Shown here: in pieces, positions 9,801-18,986 of the stretch | Layout of the letters: each line of letters opens with the position of its first letter | Position numbering within the stretch: position 1 is the stretch's first letter | NCBI RefSeq assembly: GCF_901000735.1 | Contig: NC_081541.1 | Span: forward strand, 186,001 to 250,000 | Reading direction: 5' to 3' | From: Corylus avellana | Taxonomy: Eukaryota; Streptophyta; Magnoliopsida; Fagales; Betulaceae | Length of the DNA: 64,000 nucleotides | Program-made: the position numbers and the translations under genes | The notes under the pieces: generated by a model | Databases searched by the model: none | Seen by the model: the letters and a program-made list of their open reading frames with translations, nothing else | What the model was told of the DNA's origin: nothing

Positions 9801-12800
9801 CAACAATCTCCCCCTTCCCTTTCACTTCTCTCTTCGAACCTGTTCAAGTGATTTGGGGACAACAACAAAAATAGGCTTGAATCGATTTGGTTTAATCTTG
9901 TTTTTGTTTTAGTTTGGGTCAAAATTTGGTTTGGTAATTTTTTAATATTTTTGGCATCTGCTGTGGCTTAATACCACAAGTATCACATGTGATATGCTGA
10001 GTTGTCTCCCATATGTGGCACATAGATAGGTGTCGCGTTTTTACGTGCGATGAAGTTAAGCTTCGTTAAAAAATTGGATGAAGCCTGGATGGAAGTACCA
10101 AGTTGGTATGTCGGTTTACTAGGCATGTGACATTTTTCGAAACCGAGGTGAGCAGTTGATTTTGGCCCAAACCATAGGTACCGAAAAAGTATTTAACCCT
10201 TTTTTTTTTGGATAAGTAACTTATATAAAACACTCAAAACACCAAACTACAATTAATTAAATAAGCAAGATTGAAAGTAAGAAAATCCATGTGATATCTC
10301 ACTATCTTACAATACTTAGCCAAGTTCATAGACACTCCCTGATGCACAAACATCTGGGAGCAGTGCAGCTTGATAAATTGCAATATGCACATTAAAGGAG
10401 AAGCAGGCTAACCTGCACTATAGCATAATTCATACATGAAAATTGTAACAAAAACAAAGTGACTAACATTTATAGTAAAAATAAATTTCATACCAGAGTT
10501 TTCACTCCATCTGTAACCCCAACAGGTGAATCTGAAGGCTCAGGGCCCAGAATAGGTCTTTCCAATGGTGCAACATATTTCACAAACGGGTGCTCCAAAA
10601 GCTTTTGAGCTGTAGGACGATTATCTGGATTGCGTTGCAAACATTTCCTTACAAAATCCTTCCCATCATCTGAGAGGTGATCTGGAATTAGTGGGAGTTC
10701 CTTGCTATTCCCAATCTTAAACATGGCAGCAACCTTCAAACCATAACATGCAAAGATCAGATAGAAGAAAGAGTAAAATGATTAATACCTAGAATCTATA
10801 TATATGGACTGACATGCATGCGTCCAATACATGAGAGAATGCTGGGGGGGCGGGGTGGGCAGCGTGGGTGTTGAAGTGGGGAAGGAATTTAGAAGCTCCT
10901 ACTTTTGACTAAACCACTAACCCCTTCATACTGGCTCCAAGGTGGTTTTGTTGTGGCCATTTCCAAAACCGTGCACCCAAGACTCCAGATATCCACTGCA
11001 AGGTTGCTCCCATTTGCGTTCCGTATAACCTGGGCAAACAATGCAAAAGAGAATCAAGATCTACTATTAAGAAATGTGGCATGATTAAGGAAACCATACT
11101 AAAACGAGAAACATTCTGACCTCAGGTGCCATCCAGTAAGGGCTTCCCTTGAGTGATAATGGGCACGACTGCCCAGTAATCTGCAAAGCACAAACAAATA
11201 AGTTGTGACAAGCAGGGTTGATCATGCAACCTCACAATGAAAGTCAAACATGATTTGATATTTTGTTGCCACTAAGTTAACCCGCACCCAGGGTTGATCA
11301 TGCAACATCATTAAAGTTCACAAGTTTGTACTTTTGGAAGGCGCCCAAGCCATATATACTCATATTTATTCAACAACCCAGTCTCTAAAAGGAGGATTCT
11401 GCTGATTGATGATTTATGACACTGATCATGCAAGTATAATGTACCATTTTAACAGTCGTTCCAATTCATAAATTCAACATGCATGAGTGGGTGGTCATTT
11501 GCTTTTGTTACGATCTCACTTCCAATCAAAATTGATAATGCCTACACTTACATGCTTGGCCATCCCAAAGTCTGCCAGCTTGACACGGCCATTTGGGTCG
11601 ACAAGTATATTTGCTCCCTTAATATCCCTATAAAAAATCCAGTTTAAAAAGATGAACCATGTTTAAAGTTGGGCAGACTAAAAATTGTAGAAGCAGGTTT
11701 TTGTTTTGAATTACAAAATCAAGAAAATGGATAACTCAATTCACCTGTGGACAGTTTGTTTATTGTGTAGATATGCAAGCCCTGACAATATTTGCTGAGT
11801 ATAACTCCGGAGTGCTGCTTCGCCCAATTGTCCATATTCTTGGAGAAGTTTATAAATAGATCCACCAGATACATACTCAAGGTATATATAAAGTTTGTCG
11901 CCCACCTGTTCAAGAAGTTTTTAAAACTTCAGTATACACCGATAACTTGAATGAACAATTAAAAATATGATGTTGCCCAAGACGCAGCACTACCTCACAC
12001 CAATTTGATAGTAGTATGCAATTAGGCAATTCAAAGTAACAAAAAAGTTGGTTCGCAAAAGTTCATGAGACTCATGAACCACCATAGAAGATTTATGTTT
12101 ACGACTTCTTTAAAGTCAGTATCATCCAAGGCATGCATGTTGGTAGATATTTCAAAACCATATAATACAATAAGTACAAACATATAAATTAACTCGTAAG
12201 TTATAAAGAATGCTTAATGCCTCAGATCTAAATAAGTAGAGATAAACTTCAAACCTACCGTTTCAGACCCATAGTACTGCACAATATTTGGGTGTCGTAA
12301 ACGGCTCAATAAAGTAATTTCCTGCCAAAACAGAACGTAATAACTGCCTTCAATCAAAACAAGCAACTAAATGATTTATTTGGCCAAAGTTATAGAAAAG
12401 CCACAACTTTAATCATTCAAACAAAAGAAAATTTCTTAAATCCACTGGAATCAAGTTACCTGCATTAATTGCTTAGCACTTTCTTTGGACTTTGCATCAT
12501 CTGAAAATAATGTAACCTCCTTCATTGCACACATTTCACCACTTTCGCTAAACCAATTGAGATTATAAAATTAGATATGCACAAACTCCATTAATGACCA
12601 ACAATTGGAAAATAAAAAGGGATGAGGATATTGCACCAGATATTAACAAACAAAATTAATCATATTTGATATAAAAACAAGCGCTCATGCAATTCATTTC
12701 AACCATCAAACATCAAACTTATCAATTCATTTCACTTCCATGCTAAAATTGAAGGAAGGAATTCTATGAAACTTCTTTTTATCTTTTTGATAAGAAGTGA

Positions 12801-14467
12801 CACATCAGATTAGGCATCATAGTGACAAGAACACTGGCTTCTCCGTGATGCCTTTTTTTGTTATCAGGTCCTCTAAAAATGGGTAGACACATTTCAAAGA
12901 TCTACATCAAGGGATAAAACCCAGGGATCTTAGAGGACCTATTGAGTATTATACATTTATCTGTGACTGAGTAAAAATCGAAAGACATAGTGGATCCAAG
13001 AATTTTGTTTTTAGGGTATATACCTGTTAAACCCAGCATAGACATGCCCAAAAGTGCCTCTACCCAGCAGCTTTCCCTTTTTCCAGCGTGAGCCAGGGCT
13101 TGCTGGATTCTCTGCCCTTCCTGGACTTCGCGACATGGAGGGAGATGTTGACGCTGAATTTGAGTGAGAAAAGGGAGAAGAATTACAAATTGTTATGGGA
13201 GGAAGTGGTAAGCGGTGACTTTGTTGTTTCCCATCCTCAGGCCAGCTCGTCTGTGACTCAGTGGGTGTCCCTCCTGCTCTAGGATGAATAGGTGTGACAG
13301 CACCACTATGAATTCTAGAACTTGGGCCAGGGCTAGTCATTCGGGGACTTGGTACTGGAGAATACTCAGGGCTACCCTTGCTTTGTTGCCAAAATAACTG
13401 TCCTGACAAATCCCCTCCCATTGAATTATGCCCAGAATTTTGACCTGAACCCGGACTAGAGCAATTACCAGATCCAACAAAAGTGACATCTGGATAAGTC
13501 TTCCCAACCCAGAAAGCAGAGTTCGTAGCTTGCTCAGTGCCAAATGCTCTTATTGGACTTCTGGAAGGACTTGACATGGAGCTGTCAGGAGCACTGCAGA
13601 AAGCACCATGGTAAGGAACCAGTAGATTTGGCACATGACCGCTTAAAGGTCTTCGTTTAGGTGATGTAGGAGAAGTATGATTACTGACGGAAAGGTTTGG
13701 TGGTTTTTTTCTTTCTCTTGAGTTTATTTGGGCAACGGTAGAGGATTGCTCCCTGAGCTTCAAACTTCAGCAAATATGCAATAAATTTGTCAGGGACGAG
13801 TAAAATAAAAGGATGAAAACAGGTAAGCAGAAAATGAAGCCATAGGAAAAACATGTATATACAAGAAAATACCAGCCCTGCAATTATAATAACGAACATG
13901 TTAGATGTAAGCACACCTTGAAGGGCTGCCTGCAGCAATTCTAGTCCCAGTGTCATAATCAGTTGCCTGAGGACTACGATGATGTGAGTCAGCTGGATCA
14001 TCACTATCATTGGAACTCTCACTGGAAACTGAAGCAGTCACCAAATCTCCATCTAAATCTGCAGGATTTGGCCTGCCACGAATGCATCCAGGTCTAGGAA
14101 GAGGCAGAAATGGCTTGGAGGCTTTTTCCAACCTAGGTTTGGTTGATATACCAATTCCAGAATCTGTACGAACTACACTTGCTGGTTGTACACTAGGAAG
14201 AGGAAGTGGTTGAGCATGAGGTCTTTCAGCAAAACTTTGGCACCTTGCCACATGCTTGGAAGGAGAAGGTGATCTTGATTCTAGGGGAGATCGAGATCCC
14301 TTCTCTGAAACTGTGTCACTGCAGTGTCTTCTAGACCCTCCCGATCTACTGCTTACTTTACCTTCAGATGCACTCTTAAATTTTCTGTGTAGTGTGTCAA
14401 TGAAACTTTCCTTGCTTGATTTCTTCTTTGAGTCTTTGGATGATGATTTCCCCCACCATGGAGGCAT
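3743..14467 (-). CDS. YDA: YODA-type MAP kinase kinase kinase
   Basis: MEKK-class MAPKKK. In Arabidopsis YDA acts in the cytoplasm above MKK4/5 and MPK3/6 in stomatal and embryo patterning. Eleven coding exons on the minus strand: 14467-13917, 13764-13024, 12547-12460, 12321-12259, 11905-11745, 11627-11552, 11180-11121, 11029-10922, 10733-10494, 4480-4389 and 4256-3743. All junctions are GT..AG and keep phase, giving 897 residues (Arabidopsis about 880). The N-terminus starts [17 protein letters not shown] and is Ser/Pro-rich. The kinase domain (about 410-670) shows the glycine loop GRGTFGHVY, the lysine in [19 protein letters not shown] and [10 protein letters not shown]. The C-terminal tail carries the family block [12 protein letters not shown]. 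The intron after the kinase domain is 6,013 bp and packed with transposons. The catalytic motifs look intact. Confidence 0.95.
6277..6554 (-). mobile_element. TRIM: 278-bp LTR element with about 77-bp LTRs
   Basis: Two near-identical direct repeats, 6277-6354 and 6478-6554, each begin TGTTAAATCAC and end CTTTAACA (TG..CA ends). On the minus strand the 5' LTR is the right-hand copy. Directly after it comes TGGTATCAAAGCC, which closely resembles the tRNA-iMet primer-binding site TGGTATCAGAGCC. Flanking 5-mers are AAAGG and GAAGG (four of five match). The interior is about 123 bp and codes for nothing. A second family member lies at 40918-41200. Such elements must depend on proteins supplied by others. 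Confidence 0.8.
6612..7866 (+). mobile_element. Non-autonomous LTR retrotransposon, 1.25 kb
   Basis: The 5' LTR (6612-6774, 163 bp) starts TGTTAGAAGAGTTAGGG and the 3' LTR (7716-7866, 151 bp) starts TGCTAGAAGAGTTAGGG; both end in TTTAACA. A perfect 5-bp target duplication ACAAC flanks the element (6607-6611 and 7867-7871). The sequence after the 5' LTR is TGATATCAGAGC, a tRNA-iMet-type primer site. A purine tract TTGAGGGGGAG precedes the 3' LTR. The 941-bp interior has no gag, protease or RT. It carries three degenerate 50-55 bp tandem units at about 7325-7475 around a GGCCTTGGATTCTCCGGCGAG-like core. It is structurally complete but needs helper proteins. Confidence 0.9.
8440..8790 (+). mobile_element. 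5'-truncated LINE 3' end inside the Pack-MULE arm
   Basis: Plus-strand translation reads [20 protein letters not shown] and then [10 protein letters not shown], the conserved C-terminus of plant LINE ORF2. A stop and a 3' tail follow (TGTATACTCCCAGTGTACTT...AATAAAATTGATTTACTTATCAAAAA). It splits the left arm of the surrounding long-TIR element and is therefore younger than it. Similar A-rich sequences on both sides (AAAATATTAATA and AAAATATATAAA) may be a degraded target duplication. Confidence 0.8.
9045..9700 (-). pseudogene. EXO70 (exocyst subunit) gene fragment captured by a transposon
   Basis: Minus-strand translation, jumping between frames, gives consecutive pieces of a plant EXO70 C-terminal half: [16 protein letters not shown] (about 9480-9530), [16 protein letters not shown] (about 9383-9430), [15 protein letters not shown] (about 9280-9325), [13 protein letters not shown] (about 9230-9270), then [36 protein letters not shown] and GWSKALAFC (about 9045-9215). 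Order and spacing match the family, recalled from EXO70 proteins and not aligned. Several frameshifts and stops (TGA near 9237, TAG near 9103) preclude a full-length product. Because plant EXO70 genes are often intronless, capture from DNA or from cDNA cannot be told apart. Lying between long TIRs, it was probably captured by the element. Confidence 0.8.
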
Positions 14468-16060
14468 ATTTTCACTTTATATTAAAAGTTAAAAGAATCA
14501 AAGAGGAAGCTCTCTAAAGAAAATACATGTTCCAGTATCAAGCTTGATCATATAACACCTATAAATGAAGCTGATAACAACATGTACAGCTTATACAGCT
14601 CTAAGACAATTGGAAGGTTCAGTTCTCTATTACAAAAATGACCCTCACCATAAAGGAGTTTTGGGAGAGCCACAAGTACCAATATAGAATTTCACACAGA
14701 AACCAACGACAAGGTTCACAATTAGTAGCATATAATCGAAACCTGCAGGACGAGACACTGCATCTTAGTTTAGGAAAAGGCTTATGTACTATGTTTAATA
14801 AACACCAAACCTATGTAACTTTGTATTAGATGCATGAAGAACCTGTATAAGAAACCAGTGTATATCACAAATAGAATCATCTGAACAACAGTGCATGTGC
14901 CTATGTGAGTGCGTGCAATACTGAGTGCATTTATCATTTCTAACCAGTAATCTGTCATATGGATGTTTAAAAATGATTAGGTGCGTTTAACAATGTGTGC
15001 TACAATGAAACTGAAACTATTAAACAATTTGTTTGTATCATGGTATAGAGGAGTCGGGCATGCAGACGGACAGCAGTACAAGCATCGGACATACCCCATT
15101 TCATATAGCGTTGGTATAAAGAAAGTAGTAAAAGTCAAAACCTGTCTGCCAATCCAAAATTAACCAGGACCAAATAGCACCTAAGGACGCAAAACTGATG
15201 GGCTTTTCGCCTCTACTTTTATAACTTATTCTGCAAAAATCAGCATCCGCTCCCTCTATGTAGACAACATATAATTCTTCTACATTTACATACTCAACGT
15301 GCACTGTCTTACAATAAATTTTTCTAATTCAACTTACTAACTTCACATATGCGCCTCAAGATATATGTTTCACTAGCTTAAACCAGCTCAAACTCATTCA
15401 TCTAGAACTCAAAAGCACTGACGCTCCATTGATTCCCGAGAAGACATGAATAACAAAGCAAATTACACATTTAAATTTCAAATTTTGATCAATCGGGTTT
15501 TCATACAACCAAAATCCTACTCTACTGAGAGTCACTAATCCACCCATTTCGCTCAGTTGAGACCATTATCCCAGACCCCAGAAAACAAAACAACCTAAAA
15601 ATAATATGCCCAACTTTCTTTGTCATTTTCTTTATTTCATACCCCAATGTTCTCCGAATCCGAACAAAGAATTGCGATAAGAAATTGCTCTGAGACATTA
15701 GCTTATAACACAGATCTAGCATTATATTCAAGAAAATAGAAGTACAGAACAGAAAACCCAACTAAATTAACTAACTAAACTATCAAAAAAAAAATTACTA
15801 AAATTTGGTAATAGAAAGAAGAAAAATAGACTTACCATAAATACTCGAAGCTGTGAAGCTCTACTAAACCCAACTGATAGTTTTAAACAAATCTGAGTGA
15901 AACAAATTCCTTGAATAGTTGAGCAATTAGGTAGTTAGAGAACAAAACCCTAGAAATCTGAAACGGGAAAAATCACAGGCAGGGATTTGAAAGGAATTTT
16001 TTGAATTGAAAGCTTAAAGAAAGAGATCGCGTAGAGAGAGAGAGAGAGAGAGTATGCATA
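14468..16060 (-). other. 5' leader of YDA with a leader intron
   Basis: A donor ATG|GTAAGT at 15836/15835 and an acceptor TATAAAG ending at 14475, just upstream of the start codon, indicate an intron of about 1.36 kb in the 5' UTR. The first leader exon would span about 15836 to about 16060 and includes an (AG)n run at 16034-16052. No other gene is recognised. The transcription start is inferred only. Confidence 0.6.
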
Positions 16061-16487
16061 TGTCTGAGCAAAGGCATGGTGTCTTTGTCTGAGCGTTGAT
16101 TTTTAATATTACTAATTAATTAAAAAATAAGTAATAACAATTATAATTGAAATAATTACAAGTTTATTACAAGTATTTATGTACAGTTGTATTTCTTGTT
16201 TATATATATTACTACCTTCGGTAAAAACAATTTTTCTTCAGAGTTAGATTTTTTTTTCCTTTCATTTTTCCTTTAGATTTGATACCCTTTCACTGACTAC
16301 CAACTAACCCTTCAGTATTCTCAAGTGACAGAGTACCAGATTTTGATGCGTACCAAAACCAAAAATTCTATTCCGCCTATTTTAAAAATTAAATAACTCC
16401 AAATATCTCTAGCTTGTGTTGGAGTTAAATCTTATTATTTGTGAATTTGGAGAGAGACCACATTCTTGAGTTTGATTTCTTTTCTTA

Positions 16488-16529
<42 letters not shown>

Positions 16530-17649
16530 CAATTTTTAAATTCAGCCAATTAATCTAATTTTTATTATTTTTACCCGTAACCCAACAACATCCAAGTTTA
16601 AAATAAAAAAAAAATAAAAAAAAATGTGACAAATAAATTATACGACCCTATGAAATTCCCGCCAGTTAAGACAGTTAGCAATGTACTAGAGACACGCTAT
16701 TAAACGACACAAAAGGACACAAACCTCAAAAGTTTCCTCAACATTTTACAAACTCCTACATCAACAAAGACAAGACTAACGAAGGTCGGAGAGCAAAAAC
16801 TTCCTCAACTAAATCTAGCTAACCAGGTAAATCTAGTGAGACTTAAATCCACATAAAGCAAAAACAAAACTAGAAAATCAATACAATCACATGGAAATAA
16901 CATAAATACCCCAAATGAAACTACAACAATATTGCCCTACAACAACAACTGCAACTTTGGGGAAGGGCGATGAATTGGCGGATGAGAAGAGCACACGCGA
17001 GCACATGGAGGCAAAAGGGAGTGTGAAAGCAAGCAACGGAAAGCTGAGAGGCTAAGGAGAATGATGAAGGGTGGAAGTGAAAAATATGGCAAAACTAGTT
17101 TGAAATTGAAGCAATTTCTTTCTATTCAGTTCGAAGTAAAACTTTTTTTAAAAAAAAGTTTGACAAACAATTTTACTGTAGATAATCTCTCTAATTTAAT
17201 ATTGGAATAACTCGTAATTGATGGGGTTTTCATCACCATTTCCACCCCAATCGTGGGTATCAAATGTCGAAATAAAATCATCTCCATTTCATTTCCGGTT
17301 AGTATTTTTTAGAGGAGTAAAATTGTCATTTTAATTTTTTAGACAATTTACCCCTCTAAAATACACTAATTAACTGGATAGAGATCCTTATTATTTTATA
17401 AATAATTGATGACTTTATCTTGAGATTATAGAGGACTACATGCTGCAAATATGGAAATTGATTGGGACGGTGAAATTCAAAGAGTTTAAACAAAACATTG
17501 AGCAAATTTGAATGGAATAAATTTCTCATTATATTTATGACATTGTTTTGTTAAAGTAATATACTATATTTTTATGAAATGAATAAAGAAGAAGCATTGT
17601 TGTCAAATATTTTGATTTTGATGAGAATTTGGCTCAAGTATTGTAAAAC
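16061..17649. other. Intergenic region upstream of YDA
   Basis: This region should include the YDA promoter at its left end. It contains an (AT)n microsatellite at about 16492-16527 and otherwise AT-rich sequence without a convincing coding region. A slightly GC-richer island at about 16960-17080 gives no recognisable protein. Confidence 0.5.
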
Positions 17650-17667
17650 AAAATTACAGGAGATTTT

Positions 17668-17783
17668 GTCTCCAATGGGTAGCTCAATTGACTGGAGACC
17701 ATACCTTATGAAGCGAAAATCACTAGTTCGAATTCATCTTCCCCTCTCTTGTGTGGAAATATCAAAAAAAAAAATTTAAAAAA
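17668..17783 (+). mobile_element. tRNA-derived SINE with an 18-bp target duplication
   Basis: The element is flanked by perfect direct repeats AAAATTACAGGAGATTTT at 17650-17667 and 17784-17801. Inside it, TAGCTCAATTGA (about 17681) fits the RNA polymerase III A box, and AGTTCGAATTC about 33 nt further on fits the B box. The 3' end is an A-rich tail. This is the standard anatomy of a tRNA-related SINE mobilised by a LINE. It is too short and too altered to be a functional tRNA. Confidence 0.9.
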
Positions 17784-17833
17784 AAAATTACAGGAGATTT
17801 TTATAGTTTTTAAAACAGTCTATTTTTAATTAA

Positions 17834-18442
17834 GGTTAAATACTCTAAACCCCCCTGGGGTTTCCCAACTTTATTTTTTTCCTCCTGTGGTTTCATTTTT
17901 ATCACATGAGATCCTTGTAGTTTTGATAATAGACCAAGTTAGTCGTTCGTCAGTTGACCATTAGTTGACTTAACGGAATTCCACGTAGACCAATCACATG
18001 TTGACACGTGGCATCTACTTATTATTATTATTTTTTTTAAAAAAAAAAGTATTTTCTAAAAATAAAAATAAAAAAAAGATTAGGGGTGGCCGAGCCACCC
18101 CCATCCTAACCGGGATGGGGTGGTAATCCCTGCGGTGGTTGGAGTGTGGCTCCCCGACCACCAATCTTGGGGAGTAGTTCCGACCACCCGATTCTTGAGT
18201 TGAAGGAGCCGCAATCTTTTCTTTTTTTTTTTTTTTTTTCGAAAATCTTGTTAAATTTTTTTTTTAAAAAAAATGAAGTGAAATGTAGCGTGTCGGCGTG
18301 TGATGGTCAGCGTGGAGCCTGACCAAAGCATGCTGTCGACTGACGGGCGCAATCCCATATCAACCTAAGGCATATGATAAAAATAAAAAAGCTACGGGGA
18401 GAAAAAATAAAGTTAACTCTGGGATTTTTGAGTATTTAGCGG
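17834..18442. mobile_element. Degenerate long-TIR MITE (GGTTAAATAC-ended family)
   Basis: The left end GGTTAAATACTC and right end GAGTATTTAGC are inverted. The left arm (CATTTTTATCACATGAG, GATAATAGACCAAGTTAGTC, GTTGACTTAACGGAATTCC) is closely similar to the element at 51119-51729. The right arm is badly diverged. The centre (18080-18190) has GGGGTGGC/CCACCCC inverted blocks. Possible 9-bp target duplications TTTAATTAA and CTTAATTAT match at seven positions. An old copy of the 51-kb element. Confidence 0.75.
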
Positions 18443-18833
18443 CTTAATTATTGATGGGGTCACGTCACGTTGACCTTTGAGCTTGGTTCCTGTTGAGATG
18501 GAAAAAGACATCCAATGGTCGGTCAAACCCAATCTTTTATCGAGGAAGGAGGAATTGGGTGCGGTTTGGTCGATTAGATAGGTAACGGCTGTGCCTGCAC
18601 GCGAAACCCATGACGTTGACGTCTCATATGCCACTACCTTCCATGTGTATTAGGCTATGTACTAAACATGTCAAGTGATGCACAATTTACCTTATACTTC
18701 TCTTCTGTGGACATCTATCTAAAACCATCTTCGCCAGCTTTTGGAGATCATTATAGTTATACACTTTTTTTTCTAGATCATGTATTGTTACAACGTTAAA
18801 AACTTAAAATTGCCTTTTGCTCTTTAACAAAAA

Positions 18834-18871
<38 letters not shown>

Positions 18872-18986
18872 CAAATAATTAAAAGCACAAAATTCTCAAA
18901 ATTATTTTCATCTTTATATTACATAACAACCATTTAGCAAAAAACACTATCTAAAAAGTTTTGTCAAACCAACACAACATACATGA
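18443..18986. other. Intergenic and 3' flank of the LSI2-like gene
   Basis: It contains a (TA)n microsatellite at about 18838-18869 and the probable 3' UTR of the LSI2-like gene on the minus strand. Nothing else is recognised. Confidence 0.45.

Larger units (their letters stand above)
8108..10199. mobile_element. Pack-MULE-like long-TIR element carrying an EXO70 fragment
   Basis: The ends are GTTAAATACCTTTT (8108) and its inverted counterpart AAAAAGTATTTAACCC (ends about 10199). Homologous arms of more than 300 bp follow: 8108-8440 pairs with about 9935-10199, and after a LINE insertion the pairing resumes around ACCCAAACTAAAACAAAAAC (8950-8975 against about 9900-9925). Adjacent 9-mers TTGTTTTTT and TTTTTTTTT match at eight of nine, consistent with a Mutator-type duplication in a T tract. 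No transposase is seen. The interior carries a decayed gene fragment related to exocyst subunit EXO70, so the element has the structure of a Pack-MULE. Confidence 0.75.
4481..10493 (-). other. Large transposon-filled intron of YDA
   Basis: This intron separates the last kinase exon (ends CTG at 10494, donor GTATGA) from the tail exons (acceptor TTTTCAG before 4480). It contains a LINE remnant, two LTR elements and a long-TIR element, listed separately. The stretch 4500-5510 shows no recognisable coding sequence. Reading through the donor adds one Val codon and then an in-frame TGA, so unspliced transcripts would encode a kinase that lacks the tail. Confidence 0.85.

Noticed and set aside
17668..17783. 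tRNA gene from the A-box and B-box
   Set aside because: No cloverleaf can be completed, the B box is degenerate, and the A tail and target duplication show a SINE.
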